Source of the DNA: Limnobaculum parvum
Lineage (GTDB): Bacteria > Pseudomonadota > Gammaproteobacteria > Enterobacterales > Enterobacteriaceae
Direction: 5' to 3'
Length of the DNA: 64,000 bases
Assembly: GCF_003096015.2 (NCBI RefSeq)
Contig: NZ_CP029185.2
Span: forward strand, 1,956,001 to 2,020,000
Shown: positions 36,608 to 46,905 of the stretch, piece after piece
Layout of the letters: each line of letters starts with the position of its first letter
How positions within the stretch are numbered: position 1 is the stretch's first letter
The notes under the pieces: model-generated
Database searches by the model: none
What the model saw: the letters and a program-made list of their open reading frames with translations, nothing else
What the model was told of the DNA's origin: nothing
Translations under genes and position numbers: made by a program

Positions 36608-37605
36608 AGAGATAGGACACTTTCACCATTCCATATTGGATTCCAGCTGTCGCTCTCTTTGGCCGTTATGTCACAACAAAAAATTCAACCTTTTTATTAT
36701 GTTTACTTCATTATTCACATTGTGAATGCTGCCTTTTTCCGGCTACGGATCCCTCCTAGCCGAAAACCGAGATTGTTTGGCTGTAATCCCGGTAATTATT
36801 TAACTCTTTAAAAAATAAGTAAATATACTCTTATTTTAAATCCGAATATCAGCGTATCAAGTGCATCACAATAAAAAAGCAATCCACTTCACCATTATTT
36901 TTAATGATCGTTCTTAAGCTCCAACGGGTCATAAAAAATCTGGATAAACTAAAAAAACACGGTATTAGCTGGCTTTAAACATGCGTTTAAACGAGGTGTA
37001 TGATTTAATTATTAGGCAGAAATTAAAACCATCATTCTAATAAACAAACACCTTTATTGCTGTTGAGGGTATTATTTAAAACCACTTTATTACAAATCGT
37101 TATTTTCTAAATTAAAATTAAATTCAATAGGTAATGACTATTGAATTTAATTTTACATATTTATTACATTCAAAAAATAAATTTTATCTATTTGTTTTTA
37201 TTAAATTAATTTTTATTCATTATGCCTTCAGATAACTAAATGAAAATCACTTACTCCTCTTTTATGAAAAGACCCAAAATTTTGAATTACTATTTAAGGC
37301 ATAAATATAGGGGGAATTATAGAAATAAATAGTAACAGCCAAATAGTATTTACTGCCAATTTCATTGAAATAATTATGTGAAAAATAATTAATCACTCTC
37401 GATTGACCAAATTTTAATTTAGTTAGGTTCATACTTCCGCACGGCTTGTTCTATTATAAATATAACGTCGTAAACTGTAATTTAGCTTTATCTCTCTGGT
37501 AAAAAATAGCCACGAAAGTGCGTATTCTTGCATAGCGCTTGATAAGTATGGTGATACTGTAATTTGATAGTGCTATGCTGGCATTTACCGAAACGTTCTC
37601 AATAA
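36608..37605. other. AT-rich gap without recognised genes
   Basis: About one kilobase, strongly AT-rich at 36800-37450, between solo InsA copy 2 and the ydhI promoter region. No supported coding frame, tRNA or repeat was seen. Such composition is typical of H-NS-silenced acquired DNA, which is inference. Confidence 0.5.
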
Positions 37606-37661
37606 ATGTAAGTTATGCCATAGAGTCTTATGTCACAATAACTGACGGGGATAACTTACAT
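37606..37661. promoter_or_regulatory. Inverted repeat operator candidate upstream of ydhI
   Basis: ATGTAAGTTAT (37606-37616) and ATAACTTACAT (37651-37661) are perfect 11-base inverted copies 34 bases apart, ending 23 bases before the ydhI start. Confidence 0.55.
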
Positions 37662-37684
37662 CACATCAGACAGGTATCATTAAC

Positions 37685-37921
37685 GTGGATATTGGTTTAA
37701 TAAATAAGAACAATGCATTATCCGATCTGGTGTTCGGAGCATCTCTCTACTTCCCCCCAATATTTAAAGCACTTTTTCTTGGTTTCATCATCTGGCTATT
37801 AGTTCATCGTGCCATTCGCGGCTGGTTGTATTCTGGCGATATTTGGCATCCTACCCTGATGGACCTTTCTATCTTTATTATTGCCGTCAGCGGCTCTATG
37901 TGGATGCTAACCCATTGGTAA
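37685..37921 (+). CDS. ydhI: DUF1656 inner-membrane protein YdhI
   Basis: 78 residues, the length of E. coli YdhI (AaeX is 67), with two hydrophobic helices. Small partner usually encoded with a membrane-fusion protein and an FUSC-type efflux protein. GTG start at 37685. Four bases separate it from ydhJ. Confidence 0.85.
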   Translation: MDIGLINKNNALSDLVFGASLYFPPIFKALFLGFIIWLLVHRAIRGWLYSGDIWHPTLMDLSIFIIAVSGSMWMLTHW

Positions 37922-37925
37922 TCAT

Positions 37926-38783
37926 ATGAAGATTAATGTCATAAAATACTTCTCTACGGTCATTATTTTTGCCATTGCGCTAAGTGCTGGTTGGTTGTTA
38001 TGGAATTACTATATGCAATCACCCTGGACTCGCGATGCTAAAGTCAGGGCAGAGCTGGTTAATATTACGCCGGAAGTTTCAGGCAGGCTGACGCTGGTTA
38101 ACGCCACAGATAATCAAATGGTCAAAAAGGGCGACTTGCTGTTTACCCTAGACCCCAGTGCTTACCAAATTGAAGTTGCTAAAGCCGAAGGGGCTTTAGC
38201 AAAAGCACAGTCAGATTTAGGCAAAGCCAATCATGAGGCTGAACGCCGAGGTCGATTAAGCGGTGGTGTCATTTCTAAAGAAGAGCTGGATGATGCCAAT
38301 TTAAACGTTAAGGCTATGCAAGCAAACTATAACGCAGCACAAGCCAGTCTCGATCAGGCTAAATGGGATCTCGCCCATACTAATATCTATGCGCCAACGG
38401 ATGGTTATCTGACCAATTTGCAAATTCGGGCCGGGAGCTACGCGACATCAGGCACACCTCTGGTTGCTCTGGTTGACATTCACTCTTTCTATGTAATGGG
38501 CTATTTCGAAGAGACCAAACTAAGCCATATTAAACCCGGTTATTCAGCCAGCATTACACTGTATAACGGCAACACCCCCTTGAATGGGGAAGTTGAGAGT
38601 ATTGGCCGGGCTATTTCTGACCAAAGCGTCGATGGCGATGTGGATATGCTAATGAATGTTAAACCTAACGTTCCTTGGGTTCGCCTTGCTCAACGAGTAC
38701 CGATCAGAATAAAACTCACCAAGGTTCCCGAAAACGTTTTATTGATTGCCGGAACCACTTGCTCCGTCTCGATTCATCAATAG
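37926..38783 (+). CDS. ydhJ: HlyD/EmrA-type membrane fusion protein YdhJ
   Basis: Periplasmic adaptor of an efflux system. 285 residues, as E. coli YdhJ: membrane anchor (about 8-28), SPWTRDAKVRAELVNITPEVSG lipoyl-type start, coiled-coil hairpin (about 80-140) and beta-barrel region with YVMGYFEETKLSHI. Its sequence is closer to YdhJ than to AaeA. Export substrate unknown. Confidence 0.88.
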   Translation: MKINVIKYFSTVIIFAIALSAGWLLWNYYMQSPWTRDAKVRAELVNITPEVSGRLTLVNATDNQMVKKGDLLFTLDPSAYQIEVAKAEGALAKAQSDLGKANHEAERRGRLSGGVISKEELDDANLNVKAMQANYNAAQASLDQAKWDLAHTNIYAPTDGYLTNLQIRAGSYATSGTPLVALVDIHSFYVMGYFEETKLSHIKPGYSASITLYNGNTPLNGEVESIGRAISDQSVDGDVDMLMNVKPNVPWVRLAQRVPIRIKLTKVPENVLLIAGTTCSVSIHQ

Positions 38784-38792
38784 GCGCATGAT

Positions 38793-40829
38793 GTGAATCT
38801 TTCTTGGCTTGAATGGAAAAATACCCCTTGGGGGAAAGCGACTCAAGCACAGTGGCGCTATGCGTTACGCAACGCTATTGCAATGTGCTTGGCGCTTGGC
38901 GTCGCCTTTTTATTGGATTTAGATGCGCCTTATTGGGCTATGACATCCGCGGCGGTCGTCAGTTTTCCTACCATTGGTGGCGTTATCAGTAAAAGCATTG
39001 GGCGAATTCTGGGGAGTTTACTGGGCGCACTGGCCTCAATGTTAATTGCTGGTTCATGCCTGAACGATCCCTGGCTGTTTACTTTTGCCATTGCTGGCTG
39101 GCTATCGCTATGTACCTATATCTCTAACCACTATCAGAACAATGTTTCTTATGCTTTTGCGCTGGCGGGCTACACCGCAGCTATTATTAGCTTCTCACTG
39201 ACTAACAGTACCGACTCCCTACAAGTTTTTAATACCTCTCAGGCTCGAGTATGTGAAGTTGTGACGGGCATTCTCTGTGGTGCCGTTATGATGATGATTC
39301 TACCCAGTACTTCTGATGGCTCCACCCTGCTTGACTCACTGAAAAAGATGCACAGCCGTTTGCTGGAACACGCAGAAAGCTTATGGCATGCAGAAATGAC
39401 ACCTCAAGTACGCACATCTCATGAAGGTATTATTAACCAAATTCTGACCATGAACGTATTGAGAATTCAGGCTGTCTGGAGCCATTACCGTTTGCGGCGG
39501 CGTAATAATATTCTTAACTACATGCTACACCAGCAATTGCGTCTTACCAGTGTGATTTCAGGCATTCGCCGTTTGATAATCAACTGGCCGGAGCGGCCAG
39601 AAAACTTGCCTGAAGTTCTGCACCGTTTACTGACCGAGCTAAACAAACCCGATACCAATAAGTATCGCCTAGCTAAGATTTTACAAGAGATCTACCCGCC
39701 AGATGAACGCGATTTCCGCCATCGTACAGTTTGGCTACGGTTGCGTCACTTTTGTTGGCTCTATCTGGAGTCCAGCCGTTGGTTACTTCGTCTGGAAGCT
39801 ACCGCTCCGGATAGCGATCTGCAACCACCAAAAGTTAAAAGTATCGCTCAACATACCGATTCTACTGAAGCCGCTTATAACGCATTAAGAACATTTTTAT
39901 GTATTGTGATCGGCTGCGCCTATTGGATAAATACCCAGTGGGATGCGGGCGCATCTGCATTAACATTAACGGCTATCAGTTGCGTTCTTTATTCTGCGAC
40001 TCCCTCGCCCATCAATAGCGTCATGACGTTGATTAAAGCCATCGTACTGCTTTCCATTGCCTGCTATATGGTTAAGTTTGGCCTGATCATTCAAATCGAT
40101 GATTTTTGGCTGTTCTGCGCCTTTTTGCTTCCGATATTGCTGACCATGCAGATGTTAAAATTGCAGCATCCTCGCTACGCATCCCTTTGGGGGCAGCTCA
40201 TCGTTTTTATGGGATCATTTTTAACTATTACCAATCCGCCAGATTATGATTTTAGCAGTTATATTAATGATGACTTTGGCAAACTAGCCGGTGTTATTCT
40301 TGCCGGCGCAGCCTTCCAAATATTAAGACCAAGCTCTGATAAAGTGAAAAGCCGACGGATTATTCAGGCATTACGACGTGACTTTATGAACCAGTTGAGC
40401 CAGAAACCGTCTCAAACTGAAAGTTATTTCGAGTCTATGGTCTATCACCGCATTAGTCAGCTAACCCAAAGTAAAGATGAACAGGCCCGCATTTGGGTAT
40501 TGCGCTGGGGTGTTGTTCTGCTTAACTGTAGCCATGTTGTATGGCAACTACGAGATTGGGAAATCCGCTCAGACCCACTGGTAGTGGTACGAGAAGTCTG
40601 TATTCGTTGTTTAAAAGGCATTATGACGGAAAAAGGCGTTCAACAACGTTCGCTGGAAATAGCCCTAGAAGAATTATTAAAGATGAGTACCGTTCTTTCC
40701 CATCATCATGATGCCTCCGCCAGAGAGTTGGCAGGGTTGATCTGGCGTCTCTATTGTTCCCTGTCTCAGCTACAGCAAGCCACGAGTGATATACCAGCGA
40801 CCTTGCCGGAACAAACGAAACCGGCCTGA
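38793..40829 (+). CDS. ydhK: FUSC-family efflux protein YdhK
   Basis: 678-residue inner-membrane protein of the fusaric-acid-resistance (FUSC/AaeB) family. Two membrane bundles (about 25-180 and 360-510) each precede a cytoplasmic helical domain. N-terminal segment RNAIAMCLALGVAFLLDLDAP is typical. GTG start at 38793, nine bases after ydhJ, so the three genes form one operon. Confidence 0.88.
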   Translation: MNLSWLEWKNTPWGKATQAQWRYALRNAIAMCLALGVAFLLDLDAPYWAMTSAAVVSFPTIGGVISKSIGRILGSLLGALASMLIAGSCLNDPWLFTFAIAGWLSLCTYISNHYQNNVSYAFALAGYTAAIISFSLTNSTDSLQVFNTSQARVCEVVTGILCGAVMMMILPSTSDGSTLLDSLKKMHSRLLEHAESLWHAEMTPQVRTSHEGIINQILTMNVLRIQAVWSHYRLRRRNNILNYMLHQQLRLTSVISGIRRLIINWPERPENLPEVLHRLLTELNKPDTNKYRLAKILQEIYPPDERDFRHRTVWLRLRHFCWLYLESSRWLLRLEATAPDSDLQPPKVKSIAQHTDSTEAAYNALRTFLCIVIGCAYWINTQWDAGASALTLTAISCVLYSATPSPINSVMTLIKAIVLLSIACYMVKFGLIIQIDDFWLFCAFLLPILLTMQMLKLQHPRYASLWGQLIVFMGSFLTITNPPDYDFSSYINDDFGKLAGVILAGAAFQILRPSSDKVKSRRIIQALRRDFMNQLSQKPSQTESYFESMVYHRISQLTQSKDEQARIWVLRWGVVLLNCSHVVWQLRDWEIRSDPLVVVREVCIRCLKGIMTEKGVQQRSLEIALEELLKMSTVLSHHHDASARELAGLIWRLYCSLSQLQQATSDIPATLPEQTKPA

Positions 40830-40835
40830 GAATAA

Positions 40836-40868
40836 AAGTGTAAGCCCCCGATTTTGGGGCTTACACTT
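40836..40868. terminator. Bidirectional terminator between ydhK and rhmT
   Basis: AAGTGTAAGCCCC and GGGGCTTACACTT are 13-base perfect arms between convergent genes, followed by ATTTTG. Confidence 0.93.
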
Positions 40869-40885
40869 ATTTTGATAAGAAGATA

Positions 40886-42181
40886 TTACTTAACTTCAGC
40901 AACGGCTCCCGGCATGGTTTCTGAAACTTTATCTTTTTTCAGCGCCATAATCACTATAGCCCCCACCACCGTCAGTACTGCTAATGTCAGCAGACCCGCC
41001 ATTGAGTTATTCATTACCGTTTCAGCTTTGACTCGAATCAACGGTGCCAGAAAACCACCGATTGCACCAAACATATTGACGAATCCGATCCCTGCCGCCA
41101 GTGCCACACCCGATAACATACTGGTTGGCATGGTCCAATACACTGGTTGAACGGCAATAAAGCCTGCGGCTGCAAAGCACAGTGCAATAATAGCCACTAC
41201 CGGAGGGGCAAAAGCCGACACGCCAATACCGATACCAGCAACCGCCAGCGTAAACGCCGCAAGATTGCGACGATTTCCAGTTCTGTCTGAATAACGGGGA
41301 ATATAGTAAGTCCCAAACATCGCCGCAATCCATGGAATCGCCGCCACCATTGAAGCCTTAAAGCCCACCGTGGTCCCCATCAATGCCGCAACCTGAGTTG
41401 GCAGGAAAAAAATCAGACCGTATACACTAATCTGAATCAACATATAGATAATTGCCAAATGCCACACCTGCACATTATTAACCACATCCATTAACCTTGA
41501 GGTTTGTTTCTTCGACTCTTCGCTGGATATCTGCTCGATTAACGCTTTTTTCTCCTCGGCGGTTAAAAAACGTGCTTTTTGCAGATTGTCGTCCAAATAC
41601 CAAAAGGTCCAAAAACCAGCCAGAACGGCCAGAACCCCTTCAATCATAAACATCCAAAACCAGCCCGGATGTCCGGCAAAACCATGCATTTCTAATAGCG
41701 CGCCCGATAGCGGAGAACCCAGTGTTAACGCCAATGGCGCGCCCATATAGAACAGCCCCATTACGCTGGCACGAGTACGCTGAGGAAACCATTGCGAGGT
41801 CAGATAGATCATTCCTGGGAAGAAGCCCGCTTCAGCCGCCCCTAATAAAGTGCGAACCGTCAGGAATTTCCATTCGGTATCACAAAAAGCCATTGCCGAA
41901 GATAAAACTCCCCAACATAGCGTCGTAACACCGATCCATTTTCTGGCACCAAATTTTTTCATTAACAGATTGGCTGGAGCCCCCAGACAGGCATAAGCAA
42001 TAAAAAAGATACCCGCACCCAACGCGTAGGCTTCATTACTTAAACCGGTATCTAACTGGTAAGACTGCTTGGCAAAACCAATATTGGCACGATCTAAAAA
42101 GGCCAAAATATACAGCGTCAGCATAAAGGGAACCAGACGCCACCTTGTTTTAGTTACAGCCGTGTTGAGAACCGTAGTCAT
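40886..42181 (-). CDS. rhmT: L-rhamnonate MFS transporter RhmT
   Basis: 431-residue major facilitator of the anion:cation symporter branch with 12 hydrophobic segments. Very close to E. coli RhmT/YfaV (NIGFAKQSYQLDTGLSNEAY, RTLLGAAEAGFFPGMIYLTS). Takes up L-rhamnonate or a related sugar acid. Last gene of the rhmR-aldolase-rhmD-rhmT cluster. A GC hairpin (about 42214-42238) separates it from rhmD. Confidence 0.92.
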   Translation of the reverse strand: MTTVLNTAVTKTRWRLVPFMLTLYILAFLDRANIGFAKQSYQLDTGLSNEAYALGAGIFFIAYACLGAPANLLMKKFGARKWIGVTTLCWGVLSSAMAFCDTEWKFLTVRTLLGAAEAGFFPGMIYLTSQWFPQRTRASVMGLFYMGAPLALTLGSPLSGALLEMHGFAGHPGWFWMFMIEGVLAVLAGFWTFWYLDDNLQKARFLTAEEKKALIEQISSEESKKQTSRLMDVVNNVQVWHLAIIYMLIQISVYGLIFFLPTQVAALMGTTVGFKASMVAAIPWIAAMFGTYYIPRYSDRTGNRRNLAAFTLAVAGIGIGVSAFAPPVVAIIALCFAAAGFIAVQPVYWTMPTSMLSGVALAAGIGFVNMFGAIGGFLAPLIRVKAETVMNNSMAGLLTLAVLTVVGAIVIMALKKDKVSETMPGAVAEVK

Positions 42182-42265
42182 GACTAGATCCTTAATGATA
42201 TAGAGTTTGATATTGCCTGCCCGTTCACCGGCAGGCTTATTATTTAATTAACGGCTAATCAAATA

Positions 42266-43471
42266 TCAGTGTGTGTATGGGCGGGTTAATTTACACGCCG
42301 GATTCAACTCAACACCGAAGCCGGGTTTATCCAGTACTGATTTATGCATCCGTCCATTAATCGGTACCGGCTCATTAAGCAGGATCGGATCAAACTGTGG
42401 ACGCATGGTTGAGCAGTCCGGGCTAGTCATCAGGAACTCACTGAACGGCGTATTGGTAAATGTGATTACCGCATGATGTGAATACACAGAAGAGCCATGA
42501 GGAACCACCAGTTGACCACGCGATTTGGCGATAGCGGCAATTTCTAACAATGTGGTTAAGCCACCGCACCAGCCAACATCTGGCTGCATGATATCAATAC
42601 CCGTTTCAGACAAGGTTCGGAACGACTGTAATGTCCCGTGGTGTTCACCGGAGGTGACCAACATTCCTAGAGGGGCGTTACGTTTCAGCTCCGCATATCC
42701 TTCGAACTGCTGTGGAGGCAGACACTCTTCAATCCATTTCAAGTTGTATGGGGCACAAGCATGGGCCAGTTTAGTGGCATAATTCACGTCCTGACTCATC
42801 CAACAGTCCAGCATTAGCCAAAAATCAGGGCCGCATTTCTCACGCATATCGGCGACCATAGCCGCATCTTTGCGAATACCCGCATCACCATCATGCGGCC
42901 CCCAATGGGTTGGCATTTTACCACCGATGAAACCCAATCCTTTTGCTAGGTCGGGGCGTGCGCCAGTCGCATAAAACTGAATTTCATCACGAACAGCACC
43001 ACCTAGGAGTTTATACACCGGCAGATCAACCACTTTGCCGAACAGATCCCATAACGCCAGATCGACACAGGAGATGGTGTTCATTACGAGGCCGCCAGAA
43101 CCAGAATAGTACATGGTGGCGTTCATCATTTGATCGTTAATCAGCTTGATGTCCGATACGCATTTGCCTTCAATAAAGCGATTCAGATGTTTTTCTACAA
43201 TAAAACATCCCATTTCACCGCCAGTGGAAACCGCAAAGCCTTTTACGCCGTTTTCAGCTTCCACTTCAACAATCAGTGTTCCCAGCACGTTAATCCCAAA
43301 CGACTGACGGGATTGCTCATACTGCTTATATTTACTCATAGGTGTCGCAATATGATCGTCAATCCAGTGTTTATCGCCCTGGTCATGATAATCTGCACCG
43401 CCAGACCCCTTCTCTGCGGTAGCTCCACCCATAAAATAGGCTCTAACCTGTTTGATTTTAGGTAAGTTCAT
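42266..43471 (-). CDS. rhmD: L-rhamnonate dehydratase RhmD
   Basis: Enolase-superfamily enzyme that dehydrates L-rhamnonate to 2-keto-3-deoxy-L-rhamnonate. 401 residues, nearly identical in length and motifs to E. coli RhmD (YDYHDQGDKHWIDDHI-type N-terminus, LMLDCWMSQDVNYA metal-ligand strand, WIEECLPPQQ, VVPHGSSVYSHH with the catalytic His). Confidence 0.95.
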   Translation of the reverse strand: MNLPKIKQVRAYFMGGATAEKGSGGADYHDQGDKHWIDDHIATPMSKYKQYEQSRQSFGINVLGTLIVEVEAENGVKGFAVSTGGEMGCFIVEKHLNRFIEGKCVSDIKLINDQMMNATMYYSGSGGLVMNTISCVDLALWDLFGKVVDLPVYKLLGGAVRDEIQFYATGARPDLAKGLGFIGGKMPTHWGPHDGDAGIRKDAAMVADMREKCGPDFWLMLDCWMSQDVNYATKLAHACAPYNLKWIEECLPPQQFEGYAELKRNAPLGMLVTSGEHHGTLQSFRTLSETGIDIMQPDVGWCGGLTTLLEIAAIAKSRGQLVVPHGSSVYSHHAVITFTNTPFSEFLMTSPDCSTMRPQFDPILLNEPVPINGRMHKSVLDKPGFGVELNPACKLTRPYTH

Positions 43472-43488
43472 GGTTATCCTCTGTTTCG

Positions 43489-44391
43489 CTAGTTGGCAAT
43501 ACTTAGAAGTTGTTGCAGGGCTTTCTCTAGTTTATTTTTTATTGAGTTAGCCTTTTCTTTTACTGAATCAACTTGTGGGAATGGTGTTTCCCCCATGTTG
43601 AACCCTCTTATTTCCATCCCCAGTTTGTAACCCAGCGGGAATGGTAATGAAGACAGCATCATCATGACTGGCAATGCCGCCATTTGTAATTGATGAGCCT
43701 GTTGATCTTTTCCTTCCATCGTCAGGCGATAAATTTTTACCATAACTTCAGGTAATACACCGGCTGTTGCCGTCATACAGCCTTTCCCCCCCGCTTTGAG
43801 CGAGGGATAAAGAAACTCTTCACGTCCGGTCAGCACGTTAAATGGTGGATTCACTTCGCTGCAAAGAGAGAGCATCTGCATAAACTCAACGGCATTACCC
43901 CCCGAGTCTTTAATACCTACAACGTTGGATAACTGTGCCAACTCCGCAACCATTGCTGGTGTGATGGCATCAGCAAAGAATGGGATGTTATACAGACATA
44001 CCGGTAGCGTTGTGCTTTCGATAATCTGTTTCATGGTGGCAACAATCACTTCTGGAGAATGGCGATAAAAAACCGGTGGCATTAACACTAAACCCGCAGC
44101 GCCCTTTTCTTTGGCAAATTTTCCCAGTGCAATACTTTCCTGAGCGGTACTGGCTGGTATACCGCACCAGACCGGAACTCGTCCGGCGGCTTGGTCAATA
44201 ACCGTTTCCATCAGCGCACACTTCTGTTCAAACGACATCAGACCCGATTCTCCAACCGAACTCACAGGAAATAATCCGGTTAATCCCGCTTCGATTTGAA
44301 AATCAACAATTTTTCTGAGTTCCGCTAAATCAGGTACCCCATTTCTCCATGGGGTCAGCATCGCACTATAAATACCAGAAGGTCGAATCAT
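43489..44391 (-). CDS. DapA-family aldolase, probably 2-keto-3-deoxy-L-rhamnonate aldolase
   Basis: 300-residue class I aldolase barrel with YNIPFF and the Schiff-base lysine in VVGIKDSGG, plus the SSVGESG loop. E. coli uses RhmA, a class II HpcH-type aldolase, at this step; no rhmA is present here. Its place between rhmD and rhmR suggests that it cleaves the rhmD product to pyruvate and lactaldehyde. Substrate is inferred from context only. Confidence 0.8.
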   Translation of the reverse strand: MIRPSGIYSAMLTPWRNGVPDLAELRKIVDFQIEAGLTGLFPVSSVGESGLMSFEQKCALMETVIDQAAGRVPVWCGIPASTAQESIALGKFAKEKGAAGLVLMPPVFYRHSPEVIVATMKQIIESTTLPVCLYNIPFFADAITPAMVAELAQLSNVVGIKDSGGNAVEFMQMLSLCSEVNPPFNVLTGREEFLYPSLKAGGKGCMTATAGVLPEVMVKIYRLTMEGKDQQAHQLQMAALPVMMMLSSLPFPLGYKLGMEIRGFNMGETPFPQVDSVKEKANSIKNKLEKALQQLLSIAN

Positions 44392-44406
44392 GACTATTTT
44401 TGCTCC

Positions 44407-45177
44407 TTATTTGTGACTATGGCCCAGCTCTTTGGAAATCAGTTCTGCTGCATGCATTACTCTTTCCGCTAACATCTGCAAATTATTTTCGTTAACTTGC
44501 AAAGTGGTTCCTACCGCTGAAATCGCGGCAATAATATTGTTGGATGAATCAAATATTGGGGCAGAAATACACTGGATATTCAGTAAGTCTTCCTGATTAT
44601 CGAAACTCCAGCCGCGCTGCCGAATGAGACCCAGCTCATTCACCAGCGCTTCTTCAGAGGTCAAGGTGTAAGGCGTGACTACCTTGAATTCAAGGGCGGA
44701 AATTAATGCACTTTGCCGCTCAGTACTTATCCAAGCTAATAAGCATTTACCTAATGCTGAGCTATATAACGAAAGGCGCTTCCCTTCCCATGAACGCACC
44801 TGAATGGTGCTTTTGGAATCAACTTTCAGCAGATAAATAGGATCGTTACCATCCAGTATCCCTAAATGGCAAACCAATCCAGTCTCCAGCATTAGCTGGG
44901 TGAGATAATCTTTAGCAATGCGGCGCAGGTCCAGTTGTTCAACAGAACGGCTGCCTAGCTCCATCAACTTCAGTCCTAAACGTAGAGAACCATCATCACT
45001 TTGGGCTAGCAGCCGAAGATTTTTCAATTCATCAATCATTAAATAGAGCGAACTTTTCGGCAGAGAGAGATTGCCAGCGATATCCGTCACCGAACAATGA
45101 CCATTTTCCGCAACAAAGTTGAGAATATCGATAGCTCGGGTCAATGCGGGTACTTTCGATTTCTTGTTAATTTCCAT
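44407..45177 (-). CDS. rhmR: IclR-family regulator of rhamnonate genes (RhmR-like)
   Basis: 256 residues, winged helix (about 12-70) and IclR effector domain (about 85-250). First gene of the leftward rhm cluster; likely controls it. Paralogue of the IclR protein at 31197. Confidence 0.85.
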   Translation of the reverse strand: MEINKKSKVPALTRAIDILNFVAENGHCSVTDIAGNLSLPKSSLYLMIDELKNLRLLAQSDDGSLRLGLKLMELGSRSVEQLDLRRIAKDYLTQLMLETGLVCHLGILDGNDPIYLLKVDSKSTIQVRSWEGKRLSLYSSALGKCLLAWISTERQSALISALEFKVVTPYTLTSEEALVNELGLIRQRGWSFDNQEDLLNIQCISAPIFDSSNNIIAAISAVGTTLQVNENNLQMLAERVMHAAELISKELGHSHK

Positions 45178-45180
45178 TAT

Positions 45181-45192
45181 ATTGGAACCAAT
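45181..45192. promoter_or_regulatory. Palindrome just upstream of rhmR
   Basis: ATTGG-AA-CCAAT directly precedes the rhmR start codon; TTGGCAACTTGGC repeats occur 60-70 bases further upstream. Placement fits autoregulation by an IclR-type dimer. No gene was seen in the remaining gap to 45599. Confidence 0.45.
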
Positions 45193-45599
45193 TCTCTTAT
45201 ATTAGACCTCATATTTATCACGTCTAACTGGGCAAACAATAGCCAAGTTGCCAATTTGTGATACTCATCTCACGGTATATTATTCACCCAACTTTCTTAC
45301 CTTAATTATTCCAATATGATGGAAAATATCAGCTTATAATTCATTAAATACAATAGGTTGGAAAAACAGAAAGGGCTTATTATCGGAATGGGTAGTGGTT
45401 TATTTATGGGCAAAAAGCAGTGAATGCGTCGCGGCCTGTTATCAGAGATTAAACGTTAAGGTAGCCGTTCATTCAAATAGCAACACACTTCTGCTCCAGA
45501 TGAAATAAATTCAACTTCGTTATGATAAATAACCAATATATTATTGGTTTTTCGCGGGTAAACTAGGGTTCCCTTTCATATCAATATATGGGTATTGCC

Positions 45600-46889
45600 A
45601 TGATAAAAAAATTCAACTGCCGAGCATGGTTATGTGGTCTGCTGATTTCTCTTCCTTGTTCAGTTGCGGTATCAGCAACCCCTGAAGGATATCAGCTAGA
45701 ACAGGTCGTTTTATTCAGTCGTCATGGCCTGCGAGCCCCTTTAGCTAATTCTGGTAGTGTGCTTGCAATATCAACACCAAAAAGCTGGCCCGCATGGGAG
45801 ACTAAAGGCGGTTATCTCACCACTAAGGGCGGTATTCTGGAGAGTTACTTTGGTGAATATGTCCGTTCTTGGTTAACACAGGAAAATCTCTTTATTAATG
45901 ATACCTGTCCTCAAGCTAAAGATACTTTTATCTATGCCAACAGCCTGCAAAGAACACTTGCCTCAGCGCAATATTTTACTCTGGGAGCATTTCCTGGGTG
46001 CGAAGTGAAAATTTTTCATCAAACAGACCTTGGCGTGATGGACCCAAACTTTAATCCAATTATTCACGATGGCTCAGATGAGTTTAAACAGTCGGCACTT
46101 GCGGCGATGAATGCAGAAGCCAGCGTTGATGGATTAGCGGGTTTAAATCGGGAGTTAAAGCCTGCTTATGACTTACTGAGTAAAATTACCGATTATAAGA
46201 ATGGTAGTGTCTGCCTGACTGACAAACGCTGCGACTTAAACAGTGAACCTGCCGAATTTATCGTTACTAAAGATAAAGAGCCTGGAGTGAGCGGTCCTCT
46301 ACGCATTGGTACCTCTATTTCTGACGCCTTTATTCTACAGTATTATGAAGGCTTCCCGACACAAGACATTGCCTGGGGTGCCATACAGTCAGACAGTGAA
46401 TGGAAAATGCTGGCAGCGATTAAAGATCGCTACAGCGAAGTACTGTTCGGCTCGCCTTTGGTGGCCAAAGACGTTTCTGCCCCAATGATTCGCTATATTC
46501 ATGCCATTTTTACTCAAGACGTAATGCGTCAACCAGCAAAATTTAACCTGTTAGTGGGCCATGACTCTAATATCGTCTCCTTACTTTCGATATTAAAGAT
46601 TAAGCCATATCAACTTTCCGGCCAGTTCGAAAAAACACCCATTGGTGGGAAAATTGTTTTTGAACGCTGGAAAGATAAGGCCACCGATAAAAATTTAATG
46701 AAGATTGAATATCTCTATCAAACCAGAGAACAAATTCGTCATGGTGATAGGCTAACCCTGAGTCATCCCCCTAAACGAGTTGTACTGGAGATGGCTGATT
46801 GCCCTATCGACGCCAATGGTTTCTGTTCGTTCGAAGATTTCGCCAAAGCACTTGGCGCATTGCAGCAAGCCGCGCAAAAAAAGGAGTAG
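45600..46889 (+). CDS. agp: Glucose-1-phosphatase (histidine acid phosphatase)
   Basis: Periplasmic phosphatase that releases glucose from glucose-1-phosphate and may act on phytate. Signal peptide (LCGLLISLPCSVAVSA), catalytic RHGLRAP motif and the distal HD pair in LLVGHDSNIVSLL. Sequence runs parallel to E. coli Agp (GYQLEQVVLFSRHGLRAPLAN, PIGGKIVFERW). 429 residues from ATG 45600; an upstream ATG at 45588 is possible. Confidence 0.92.
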   Translation: MIKKFNCRAWLCGLLISLPCSVAVSATPEGYQLEQVVLFSRHGLRAPLANSGSVLAISTPKSWPAWETKGGYLTTKGGILESYFGEYVRSWLTQENLFINDTCPQAKDTFIYANSLQRTLASAQYFTLGAFPGCEVKIFHQTDLGVMDPNFNPIIHDGSDEFKQSALAAMNAEASVDGLAGLNRELKPAYDLLSKITDYKNGSVCLTDKRCDLNSEPAEFIVTKDKEPGVSGPLRIGTSISDAFILQYYEGFPTQDIAWGAIQSDSEWKMLAAIKDRYSEVLFGSPLVAKDVSAPMIRYIHAIFTQDVMRQPAKFNLLVGHDSNIVSLLSILKIKPYQLSGQFEKTPIGGKIVFERWKDKATDKNLMKIEYLYQTREQIRHGDRLTLSHPPKRVVLEMADCPIDANGFCSFEDFAKALGALQQAAQKKE

Positions 46890-46905
46890 CACCCATTTTT
46901 TATTC

